From Cunninghamia lanceolata (Eukaryota > Streptophyta > Pinopsida > Cupressales > Cupressaceae), in the NCBI GenBank assembly GCA_027924645.1, contig BSBN01001017.1, positions 12,798,501 through 12,862,500 on the forward strand: a stretch of 64,000 nucleotides of DNA, read 5' to 3'. The notes beneath the pieces are model-generated. The model worked only from the letters and a program-made list of their open reading frames with translations, was not told the DNA's origin and ran no database searches. Below, one piece after another: positions 44,859-54,589 of the stretch (its first letter is position 1; each line of letters opens with the position of its first letter). The position numbers and the translations under genes are program-made.

Positions 44859-46247
44859 TGTTGCAAGTATGGGTCTAACTGGTGTTTTCATTGATGTCAA
44901 CATACTCATCTTACATTGATGTCAAGATTGAATGAGTTGTGTGCTAAGGATATTGAGAAAATTAGCCCCATCAGAAACAAAGAAGAACAATGAAGACAGG
45001 GAAGTTCTATGAAGTAAAGATCTCATCCAGATGAAGATAGAGTACATGCACCAAAGGGTTTTTAGATATGTGTTTGAAGATCCTCCAGACAAGATTTGAG
45101 AGGTTCGCATGAATATTTGGAGAAGTTATGGCCTTATGAATAAAACTAGTTCTGGCAGCTGTTTAGAGGTGATAGAGTGACACAAACAGGTCCGGTGAGA
45201 TCCATAAATGCATATCATGTTCTGCAGATTTGGTGGCATGTTTGGGAAGCTAATGTATATTGACAATTCAATTGGTTCATGGTTTGGAGGTTGGCAAGCA
45301 ATCCTTCTATTATGACTTTGATGATTGACTATGTTCTTGAGATTCTAGGTGAAGATGTGATTGATTACAGTAAGCAGAAGTAGTGAGGATGTTCTTTGTC
45401 ATTGAAGAAAGCTTGTGGCAATCTCTAGATTGTGTCCAGTTCATGTTGGTGGTCCGCATTTAAGATTGAGCTCGCAAATGAAGATTTACCTTCAAACATT
45501 GGTGTTCTTCCTAGTTTTGGCTGATCAGATGATTTGCACATGGTGTGGATGATCTTGAAGATGTTTTGCGAAGCATGGCAGGTTCCTCGAAGTTGATTGA
45601 AGTCCCAACTGTGTATGGCCAACAATGTAGTAATGCGCATGATGTCTTTGTAATAAGTCAAGTTGTATTTTTGTAATTGCTCTGTAAATAAATTAAGTGT
45701 GTGTTATGCTGACTTTGATGATCATTCCAAAGCTGATGTCATGTAGAAATAAGAGTTGCAAAGTCATTCAAAAGCATTGAAGTGATCATGATGAGGATGT
45801 GATAGAGAAGAGTAGCGAAAAGTAGAGTAGAGGTATTGAGCTTAAAAGGAACTGATTCAAGCATAGTGAAGATGCTAATCTCCAGTTCAAGTATGTAATA
45901 TTTATATTATTATGTAGACAGTGTGTCTCCTATAGGCAGTGAGCCTCTTGTGAGCAGTATGCTTAGGCAGTGAGCCCTAACTAGCAAGTGCCATTTTATT
46001 CATTCTTATTCTTCTAAAAGAGAATACAATCTTGGGTTAATCACCCCATGGTTTTTCCCTTAATTGGGTTTTCCACATCAAAATCTTGGTGTTATATGTG
46101 TTGAATTTGTTTCCTCTCTTGAATTATTGTATTATGTTTCATTGATCAATCTTTAGTAATCCATTGAAATATAAGAAGGTTTAAAGGACAGCAGTTTGGT
46201 AACAACTGATTCACCCCCCCTCTCAATTGTCTGTCCTAAATCCAACA
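44859..46247 (+). repeat. 3' LTR of element F (1389 bp)
   Basis: It begins TGTTGCAAGTATGGGTC after the polypurine tract and ends ...TCCAACA before the TSD. It holds the best copy of the four-hairpin cluster, at 45916-45976. Confidence 0.93.
45916..45976 (+). repeat. Four CAGTG-loop mini-hairpins in F's 3' LTR
   Basis: AGACAGTGTGTCT (45916-45928), GGCAGTGAGCC (45935-45945), GAGCAGTATGCTT (45952-45964) and GGCAGTGAGCC (45966-45976) follow in the same order as in C's LTR. In the 5' LTR copy (39965-40026) the third is perfect (GAGCAGTGTGCTC, 40001-40013) while the others have lost pairing. Confidence 0.75.
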
Positions 46248-46459
46248 ATATATATTTGAAAGCTTGTAAATTTGTATATGACTATGACATTGTGAAGTAT
46301 ATACTTCATTGTACTGTAATATGAAATTTTGTACTCCTTTGTTTTTTATTAGTTCAGGTGGAAACGAGTGTCTAGATCCCTTTAACAAAATAGCCCCTAG
46401 GGCATTAGGCCTTTAACACGCCAGAAATAGCAGATTGACTGCATAGAAATACTAGACCA

Positions 46460-48020
46460 AAATAACTAATCAAAAACCAACAATACAATAGATACAACAG
46501 AAAATAGAAGAAATAGGAAACTATGCACTATTAGTTGCCCAAACTTGGCCAGGAACTCCACCATCTCCTTGTAGTCACCCAAGCTATTGATGCCAACTTG
46601 TTTGACCTTGTCATCTAGATCCTTCACTGCAACAAAGATGGAAGTAGCCTGATGCAAAGCTTTGGCCACAAATTCTGACATAACCTTCCATTTATTTTGC
46701 ATAGAATCCATTCTTTTCTAGAGGTTCTAGATATCCTCTGCATGTTTGACACATACAACACAATTGCCCTTATTGACTTGATCAACGTGCCTCCCCCATA
46801 GTGTACATTCCAACAGTAGCCTTAGTAAAATCCTCCTGGCCTTTAGAACTTTTTTCATTCATCGAGGCAAAGTGACTAGTGCCCTGTACCTCATTCACGA
46901 ATTCTGTAGGAGTTTCCTCCCCACATTCTTCCACTGTCTCTTCCACAAACTTAGACTTCTTAGAACCCTCCATCCCTAGAGAATTAACCAATGGTTTCCC
47001 ATCAATCCTTTTAGACCAGCGAATGCTTAGAAGAGCAGTCTCTCTGCCTTCGCTATTACCCTTAGTTCCTAGAATAGTATCCAGCTCCATATTTTTCACA
47101 GGAGTATCCTCCATGACAGTACCCTTCCCTTCCTTCTACTTTTTCCTTAGGGTACCCTCCATTTCCTCCACCCTATCTCTTTTTCCAATCTTCTTTTCCT
47201 GCACTGGAGTGATGTCTTTATGTTTCTTATTTTTAACAGAATCATGGGCCTCGACAGGATTCCATTCCACCACACTGGGGCCACCTTTAATTAAATGGGT
47301 CCCTATGCTAATTTTCACTTTACCCTTACCCCCATTGCAAGAACCTAGCTATGGTTCCTCAAGGATCTTGACTTGAATTTGTTTGGGCAAACATAAAGCA
47401 AGATGAAAGTGATACAACCCCAAAATAAGGCCTTGATGAATCAAAATGAGAGGTTGATTGGCATTCCTAGCCCTAAGCTCCCTAACATACTTAATAGAAT
47501 TTTCCAATCAAGAAAGTAAAAAGAAAGGGAAGCTAATCTCAACCTTATTCCTAAAATGATTTAATAGGGCAAAGTGATAGTGATAATATACCTGAAACCT
47601 TCCTTTCAGCGTGAAAAAATTCATTATCATGAGATAGATTTGCCCCCATGGCTCCGGCAATTCCTCCCTCTTGAACCCTCCATGAAGTTTCATAGGAGCT
47701 TTGCCCTCTAGGAAGAAGAGATTTATGTGCTCGGGGTCTTCAACTCTGCTTTTCCTTGAATGCTCTTTGCCTCTCGTGGGTGAACTAGTGGCTTGCCCAA
47801 TGACCTCTTCAGACACTTGGAATCTAATCTTCCCAATTTTGACCTCCCTAGTTTCCTCATACCAAGTCTCCGCAAACTTCCATGATAGGTTTTCATCATG
47901 ACACACCATTCCTTAGAGAAAAGACACCACCTCTCCCTCTTGGATTATATTCCAAACAAGAGGATCTTGCTTAAATTCCTTAGTCAAGCTGGGTTCAATT
48001 TTCACTATGTCCCCTCCCAT
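46460..48020 (-). pseudogene. Unidentified reading region beside the LINE
   Basis: The minus-strand frames from 48020 read continuously with few breaks: KFAETWYEETREVKIGKIRF, QVSEEVIGQATSSPTRGKE, EPWGQIYLMIMNFFTLKGRF, QVYYHYHFALLNHFRN, then a K/E-rich middle (47318-46782) and a hydrophobic C-terminus with HSFLFLLFSVVSIVLLVF (46466-46530) that could be a membrane segment. It has no LINE ORF1 (DUF4283) block and no pol motif. The FQVSEEVIGQAT block resembles the KITKEAIRAVTGL block of C and G ORF2 and may define a shared domain. Its function is unknown, and whether it is part of the LINE is uncertain. Confidence 0.5.
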
Positions 48021-48701
48021 CTTACCAGTCTATGAATAGCTAAAGCAACTAGACTGGATTCATTCAAAATAGAAATGATCGTAAGTGACAGACTTGAAAT
48101 TAGGAAAAAAACCATTAAAATGGAAATATTGCTAAGTAGTAGTAATGATGGTAGTGTAATTATTATTTTGAAATGCCTTAAGATCGCCACCTAGATACAA
48201 CTCATCAAGGGGAGTATTTAGCCGCCACCTTGTGTGAAGATAGGCAACACTAGCCACCATCTTATCCCAACCATAAATAACCATGAGAATAAACATCACA
48301 TCCATCCTTCATGTCCCTACCACCTGTCCACATATCATCCTTCTTGAGCTATAAGATCCAAACCCTGGATCTCCACCAATACCAATGTCCTTGCACCTCT
48401 TAGCATGCCAACCAAGCTTTCCTATCAATCTCTTCTTTGTACTATCATCAATGTCATTTCCAATATCCACGTGGACCCCTCTTCTCTGAATCCTACTGAT
48501 AAGACACTGTTGACTCACCCACAACCTAGCCACCTCATCCTTTAGTAAATTCCTGACAATCCCGCCAAAACCAATTTGAAATTTAAAATGTTAGCCTCGC
48601 GACCTCTGAGGTTTTCATTGCTATCGGAACAGTTCAAGGAAAGAACTTCAGCCCGTCTCTCACCTTGGTGACACGAGAGGACAACCATCATCATGCACCA
48701 C

Positions 48702-49655
48702 TTATATTTCATAGCCCCTTCTATCGTGCTCAATTAGGTTGTGAATCTCTTGGGACAAACTTGAATTTTTTCTCCAGCACCGCGATCCATCCTTGCCTCT
48801 ACCCATGTTAGCTAGGGCATCAGCCAAAATGTTTCCTTCTCTGTACATATGAGTGATCTTAAAATCCTCCAATCCATTAAGAAGGATCTTGATATCTCCC
48901 ATGATATCCTCTAGATTCCACCCTATCTGAGACAGACCAAGGGCAACATTAACAATCAACTAAGAGTCTCCTACAATATGCAGCCTTTTTATATTTATGG
49001 AGATAGCAAGCATGATTCCCCACAACATATCCATGACTTTTGCCTCTTTACTGCTTTTAATGCAAATTCCCCTAGCATAAGTAGCAACACACACCCCAAT
49101 TTTAGTTCTTAAGATGCCTCCACCACTAGCAACACTCGGGTTTCCTTTGGCTGCACCATCAAAGTCAGCTTAAGCCACCCTTGTTGTGGTGGAGTCCACT
49201 TGGTTCTAGCTTGGGATAACTTTTTAGTAGTGTCCACCTGGTATGAGTTCAAATTCTAGTTCTTTATCATGCTTTGTTCTTCTCTCCCTGGGGGATTATC
49301 CATAGCTTTAAACTTATAGGAGTTGATGCTTTTAGTCAACAATTTGACAAAACATTGAAAAACCTCCATAGGGGTTCTACTCTTCTCCTTGAAGATTCTA
49401 TTATTGTGTTCCTTCCACAGGCTCCAGACTAAATGGGGGGTATCTAGTTCCAGTGTTCTTTCGAGATTGGTAACACCAGGTTATAGGGGTGCTTCCATTC
49501 CGAAACCATCATTTCAAGGTTAGCATTCAAGGACCAATTTAAATTCATCTTTTGGAAAGTTAACCCCCAGACCTCCCAGGTAAAACTACAATGTAGAAAG
49601 AGATGGGCCGATGACTCCTCCTCAGATCCACAAAGAATACATCTTTGTTATGATA
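48702..49655 (-). pseudogene. LINE ORF2 C-terminal part: zf-RVT and RNase H
   Basis: The minus strand near 49655-49500 reads RCILCGSEEESSAHLFLHCS with FTWEVWG, the cysteine/histidine pattern of the zf-RVT region. Between about 49175 and 48785 the plant LINE RNase H is seen as ADFDGAAKGNPSVASGGGIL, then IKSSKEAKVMDMLWG, then HIVGDS, a TAG, LIVNVALG, and HMYREGNILADALANMG. The TAG sits where GDSQ is standard. The three acidic positions are kept, apart from the stop. Frames shift between the two domains. RNase H helps remove RNA after target-primed reverse transcription. Confidence 0.8.
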
Positions 49656-49827
49656 TAGGATTGAAATAAATATTTATGTACTCATGATGCATTCTGAATC
49701 TTATTTGGTTATTTGCAATCCTTGTTGTAGAGTTAAGAGTATAGCATTGTTCTTAAGAAAAAATATACGTGTATTCTTAGTAAATTTTTAGTGTGTTTTT
49801 AGGGAATGAACTGGTGTATGTTACACA

Positions 49828-49839
49828 TGGTATCAGAGC
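49828..49839 (+). promoter_or_regulatory. Primer binding site of element E
   Basis: TGGTATCAGAGC matches the initiator tRNA-Met complement exactly and follows the end of E's 5' LTR by two bases. It fixes the LTR end after removal of F and the LINE. Confidence 0.8.
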
Positions 49840-49949
49840 ATCTAGGTTCAACACTAGGATCTATGAGCTCACTACAACTTTTGTAAAGCAAAAACAATGA
49901 CTTGTAACTATTCCCTTATTGTACTAGACATGGTAGGAAATGAGTCTCG

Positions 49950-50896
49950 GAAACATGTTAAAAAGTCAAGAGGCAAAAATGTGAGCAGATTTACAATGAA
50001 GAAAGAAACCTAAATATCTGAACTACCTATGCTTGAAGAAGTGTGGGTATCTGACTTAGAAGCTCTGGCAACCATGTTAAACAAAATTAAGCTAAATAAA
50101 GGAAAACAACTGATGTCTAAAATGGAAAGAAAAACCCATATTAAGAAACCATCAGTGGTATGTGATAGGCCTTTTGGGTGTGGTCATAATCCACCAGCTA
50201 TGACCAATGAGGATTAGGATGGTGTGAACTAGAATGAACCCTTGAAATAATGTAAAACAATCTAGAGTTGCTGCATAAGATCCTACAACTAAATTAGACC
50301 ATATTCTCACAGCTTTAAATGACCCTAGGAAATGATCATAGCTCTTGAACGAGAAGTATGAGAATCTCATGTGAGGAAGATGAAGAAGAAGGAAATAACC
50401 ATAGTGTTATTCAAACTAACAATGAAGACACTAAAAGGAGTGTGGATGTTAGGTCTCACCTTGCTTTGGAGTTGGCAAAGGAAATGAAAAAGATAAATCC
50501 ACCTAAGTTTGATGGAACTATTTTAGGTGATGGAGCTGGGTCTTGCTTGTTGAAAATGGAGAAGTATTTTGAGATATGAAATTACTCCAAGGTCACCAAG
50601 GCAATATGGGGACATATTAGTTCTCAGCAAAAGATTCAACTTGGTGGATAAACAAGAAGGTTGAAATCAACTTATATTCCACTGTTGTTATGTGGGATCA
50701 GTTTGTAATCTTAATTAGTCAAATATGGTTACCTCAATTATATTTTGACCAAAATTTGACAAACTTCCAAAACCTCAAGAAAAGAGACTCTTTGGTAATA
50801 GAATATTGGGAGAAGTTTACCAGGCTATTGAAATATGTACCCCAATATCAAAAGGATGAGTGATTTTGAATTAGGAAATTCATAATGGGTTTGAAT
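49950..50896 (+). pseudogene. gag of element E, 5' part
   Basis: After a leader with frames broken by many stops, the clearest block is 50358-50579: ELAKEMKKINPPKFDGTILG, then SCLLKMEKYFEI, the start of the Retrotrans_gag core. Downstream (50600-50896) several stops and frame changes follow. A stretch of LGGWINKKVE-like and YWEKFTRLLKYVPQYQKDE-like residues can be recognised in shifted frames. The gene is cut at 50896 by element G and resumes at 59562. Confidence 0.7.
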
Positions 50897-52451
50897 TGTT
50901 GGCAAGAAACACTACTCTAGTATGGATCTCTATGTTTTCATTGATGGCAACAAGGCTCAGAGAACCTATCACCATGATAGGAAGAGATATCTTTGGGAGA
51001 ACAAGTTGGATTCCAGGTTCGGTTGATAGGAAATAGCTATGTATGGAAAGCATGCAGAGTAGAGGATAGTAAGCTAGATAGCATGCCTCCGTAGATAATG
51101 ATCTAGTAATGTGGTCTAGGAATGATGTTAGTTGGTGATCGATAATGTTATGCCTTAGAGATTAAGTCCTGATTGTCTCCGAAAGTCATCTTGAAGAAAT
51201 GTCTAAGTCTGACCAAGAAAAGGTATAGCAGGAATAGTGAATCGGGTCTAGTGTAGTGGTCCACATTCTTCCATAGACAAGTATTTCATTATGAAGTTTT
51301 GAGGTGTTGTAAACACTTATATAAAGTATCTTATTCCAGAGCTAGGAGATCTAAAGTTTACCAGAAGGATAGCAACAAGCTGCTAAGTACCGACATAGTG
51401 TTTGACAGAGTTTGACAGAGATAGAGTTTGACTTCTGATGGTCCACATCTCTCCAAAAGATGACATGATACCTTACGGTTTTGAAGGTAAGATTGGAAAT
51501 GTGTAAAGAGTCCTTGACATGATTTTGGAAGTGTTTTGTGATCAGCAGTAGAAGTTGTAAGATAGTAGATGAAGTTCTTAAGCATGTTCTTGAGGAACAA
51601 GCCAATTGGTGAGATAAATTATTGTGTAGAGAAGAGTTAATGATTGGAGGATTCATGTAAGCAATTGAAAGATGAGAGCCAACCTATATGAACATGCTTG
51701 GGAGAAGATTTGGGTCCGCGTGACACATAGTGCATTGGATTGAGTGACAAGGTACATCTTTTTATATACATGTTTCACTTCTTGGATGCTGACTTGATTT
51801 TGAAATAAATCATGATGCGGATATATAAAGGTGATGAAATTTGGTTACGTGGTGTTTGAAGTGTGTATGTGATGCAACGATGTGAATAGTGGAGTAGAGT
51901 TAGAGGATCAACAATGATGAAGACTTGGGATTTAGAATACAAATGACTACACCCTAGCATAGTGGCAGATACTGAAGCAGTATACTAAAGCAGTATTCAG
52001 ATGTCAGGCGTGATCTGTTTGGAAGCAAGGTTTTGTTATCAAGGTAGTAATCCAATAGTGAACTTCCAATAGGGTTTAACATGCCTCAGAGTTTAATAGA
52101 CCTTATTGTAATCTTGCTAGGTTTAGGGTTGAGGCAGTGAGCTTGCTAAACTTAGTTGTACATCATGGATGTAAGCCAACATGTTCTAGGCCCGTGGAGT
52201 GACCAAGCCTGAACATCAATTTTGTAAAGATTGCAATATATTTATGAGAGCTAATCCTCTCCATGGTTTTTCCCTTTTTGAGTTTTCCACGTAAAATCTT
52301 GGTGTTATGTGTCATGCCTTTGTGGATGTTCTTCAATTGCATATTTTGCTTCTGTTTGATTATTATTTTGAAATGGTTGAAAGTAAAAGTTTAAGAAAAG
52401 ATTTATAGAACACTGATTCACCCCCCCTCATAGTGTTCCTGACAATCAACA
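50897..52451 (+). repeat. 5' LTR of element G (1555 bp)
   Basis: It begins TGTTGGCAAGAAACAC and ends ...GACAATCAACA. It aligns along its length with 58018-59556. It has a TATATAAAG box near 51823, one CAGTG mini-hairpin (AGGCAGTGAGCTT, 52132-52144) and the CACCCCCCCT box near its end. Confidence 0.92.
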
Positions 52452-52562
52452 ATTGGTATTAGAGAAAGGTTCCTCAGAAGAAGTTTGACAACTTGAGGAA
52501 GATCTGGGATAGTGTAATCATGGTAGCAAGAAGGTATGGAAATAATGAGAGATACAACATGT
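52452..52562 (+). promoter_or_regulatory. Degenerate primer binding site and leader of element G
   Basis: TGGTATTAGAG at 52454-52464 is a decayed initiator tRNA-Met complement (C to T change). A roughly 100-base leader follows before the SINE-like insertion. Confidence 0.7.
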
Positions 52563-52942
52563 TGGCACTTAGGTGTGTGACCCTCAAGTCCTCCCTTCCC
52601 GGGCCTGCGCAGTCTCTGGGTAACACTGCTGGGGCACCATTCACTGACAGTTCAAGCTTTTGGTGTAGTGGTAGCTGCGTAAGTGCTAACAACTGGGGAC
52701 TCTACTGGGGAGGAGTTCGATTCCCACCAATGCCCACTACCCTCATGCGCGTAAGGCATGCCTAGCAGTCCATGCCTACCCAAGGGGTAGGTACAGACTG
52801 GTGGGGGTACTATTGGTGCTTAGGTGTGCGACCCTCAGTTCCTCCCTTCCCAGGCCCGCATGGTCTCTGGGTAACACTACCGGGGCACCATTCATTGACA
52901 GTTCAAGATTTTGGTGTAGTGGTAGATGGGTAAGTGCTAACA
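52563..52942 (+). mobile_element. tRNA-derived SINE candidate, tandem partial dimer
   Basis: This is a GC-rich island inside AT-rich G. It holds a tRNA-like stretch of about 72 bases (52659-52730): TTGGTGTAGTGGTAG (A-box, 52661-52674) and GTTCGATTCC (B-box, 52715-52724), with six bases TTGGTG and CACCAA able to pair as an acceptor stem. A block of about 130 bases, from TTGGCACTTAGGTGTG to AAGTGCTAACA (52563-52691), is repeated at 52813-52942. The block lies between G's primer site and the resumed gag reading (REQL-like, LMDLE), so it is an insertion. A short ACAAC on each side may be the target duplication. A genuine tRNA gene is unlikely because the T-stem does not pair. Confidence 0.6.
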
Positions 52943-52943
52943 C

Positions 52944-54170
52944 AACCAACTAGGAGCAACTCTTATGGATCTTGAAAACTCTAAAGCAGAAGTTGGGGAT
53001 CTGAAAGAAAACCTACAACAGGCAGATGAATGCATCTTAAAGCTAAAAGAGTAAGTCAAGAAATTCAAAGACAAATATAAGGAAGTTAGTGACCAACTAC
53101 TATCAGTAAATGAAGCCCTAAATGATTTGGAAGTAAAAGTTACAAAAAGAACAAAAGAAGAAGATGATCTAAACCTGATTGTGAAAAATAGATCAGAAGA
53201 TTGTGCAAAACTTGAAAAAGAAATCATAAGTTTAAAAATAGATCTGGAAAAGGCAAGAAGTTTTGAAGAAAAATTCAAGATAAGTACTGTAAAGCTTGAT
53301 GAAATGATTGCTAGCCAGAAGGATGCTGATGACAAACATGGTTTAGGCTTTGAGAAAGGAGAAAGTTCAAACTCTGGGCAAATAAGCATTGATCCAAGGC
53401 AAAACAAAGGATACCAATTCAGAATTTCAAGAAGAAGATCTAGAAGATCTCAGGTCAGACAACGAAATGCTCAAAGGTACCCATATTTCAATGGTTATTG
53501 TAATTCATGCAATATGTTTGGTTATAAGGCTACTCAGTGTAGATGTAGAATAAATGAAAAGACTCCATTATTCCCTGGTCAGTGTTTCAATTTCAAGAAA
53601 ATTGGTCATAGAGTGAATGAGTGTAGATATTAGTTCAAGAAAAGTCTCAACAGTAATGATCAGTCATTCAAAGGTAAATGCTTCACTTGCAATAGGATTG
53701 GTCATAGAGTTGTTGCCTGTAAAAGTAAAGTAAGTCAGAATCCTATTAGGTGCAATGCATGTTATAAAATGGGACATAGATCAAATGAATGCAGAAGTTC
53801 AGTAAGAACTAATCTTCAAGATTTCAGGAACAGTCAATCTTTCAATGGAAAATGTTTTGCATGCAATAGATTTGGACATATGGAAAATTAATGCAGATCA
53901 AATTCAATGAATAAAAGGTTTCAAGGACAAGAGAGTGTAGTGTGCTTTAGTTGTAGCAAATCTAGACATATTGTAAGATATTGCAGAGGCAAAAATGTGA
54001 AGAAAAATTACCATTCTAAAGAAAGAGAAACATGACAGATAAATGACAAGGTAAAAGAGAATGTTGATCCAGTTGAAACAATGGACAAAGTATGGATTGA
54101 TAAAGAAGTAAATTTGATTGAGGACATATTCGCATCAACATCTGATGCGGATACCTTCTTTGAAGAATGA
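52944..54170 (+). pseudogene. Gag-like pseudogene of element G (coiled coil, six zinc-knuckle units)
   Basis: It is homologous to the gag-like ORF of element C along its length: a coiled coil (52950-53290), SQKDADDKHGLGFEKGESSN (the GLGY-type motif), a basic stretch, and then zinc knuckles. Six units are visible: CNSC.. with H to Y, CFNF.. with C to F, CFTCNRIGHRVVAC, CNACYKMGHRSNEC, CFACNRFGHMEN followed by a TAA, and CFSC.. with G to R. C has four. The C-terminal tail KVWIDKEVNL...TSDADTFFEE mirrors C's KIWVKKSSENV...DSGADISSGN. Stops near 53052, 53631, 53888 and 54033 disable it. It would bind the element RNA. Confidence 0.82.
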
Positions 54171-54589
54171 GTTTGTGGGCTCTGGCTCAGGGGAAGCAGT
54201 GTAGAAAATTCAAATCCCCCAGCTAGAAATTAGGTGCTAGAATCCGGCACGAAGATGTATCATGAAATCTAATGCGACTCACCTATTAGAAGAAGAACTA
54301 GAAGAAAAGAAGTCAATGTGGTATATTACGGAGCAATCCTAATCGACCGCGTTCTACATCAAAGGGTTTTAACAACTTTTTGGAAATAAGCATTTAATGA
54401 CAACTAGGTCAGGTCATGTTGGTTTTCAAAAGTCACTTTGCACTCGGAGCTATCAAAATTTTAGAGAGATCAAAGACAACTTGAGCAATGACAATCAAAA
54501 TTTGAAGCATTCGAAGAAAGGAAACCCTAATGCAGTGAAACAAGGTACCTTCATTAAATCTCATTTTGTGAATCTGTTGAATCTTTGCT
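54171..54589 (+). other. gag-ORF2 intergenic region of element G
   Basis: It opens with GGCTCAGGGGAAG (54184-54196), a CCCCCAGC tract and AATCCGGCACGAAG, matching the equivalent order in element C. No conserved reading frame is visible. A chance open frame spans 54397-54621. Confidence 0.55.

Larger units (their letters stand above)
38909..46247 (+). mobile_element. Element F: near full-length Ty1/copia retrotransposon (SIRE-like LTR features)
   Basis: F is 7.34 kb with LTRs of 1388 and 1389 bp, a TGGTATCAAAGC primer site, gag, protease, integrase, RT and RNase H in Copia order, a polypurine tract and the TSD atata. Each gene has a few stops or a frameshift. By eye the two LTRs differ at roughly 20 or more places in the first 275 aligned bases, so the insertion is old. 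Its LTR 3' third is shared with element C and its pre-PPT region with element G, making F the type of autonomous element that could supply enzymes to C and G. Confidence 0.92.
46337..49676 (-). mobile_element. 5'-truncated L1-type LINE (minus strand) with extra reading region
   Basis: Read on the minus strand, a reverse-transcriptase-associated zinc-binding region (zf-RVT) near 49655-49400 is followed by a plant LINE RNase H (about 49175-48785), a 0.7 kb weakly coding stretch, an unidentified reading region (48020-46460) and a short tail. The tail contains TTTTGTTAAAGGGATCTAGA, reminiscent of plant L1 3' ends, and AATAAAAAACAAAG at the end. The heptamer TGTACTC flanks both sides (46330-46336 and 49677-49683) and is a candidate target-site duplication. 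The endonuclease and RT are missing (5' truncation). It is possible that 48020-46460 belongs to a separate insertion. Confidence 0.65.

Noticed and set aside
52656..52730. A functional tRNA gene
   Set aside because: A- and B-boxes and a six-base acceptor-like pairing are present, but the T-stem does not pair and the block is partly duplicated, so a SINE-like repeat fits better.
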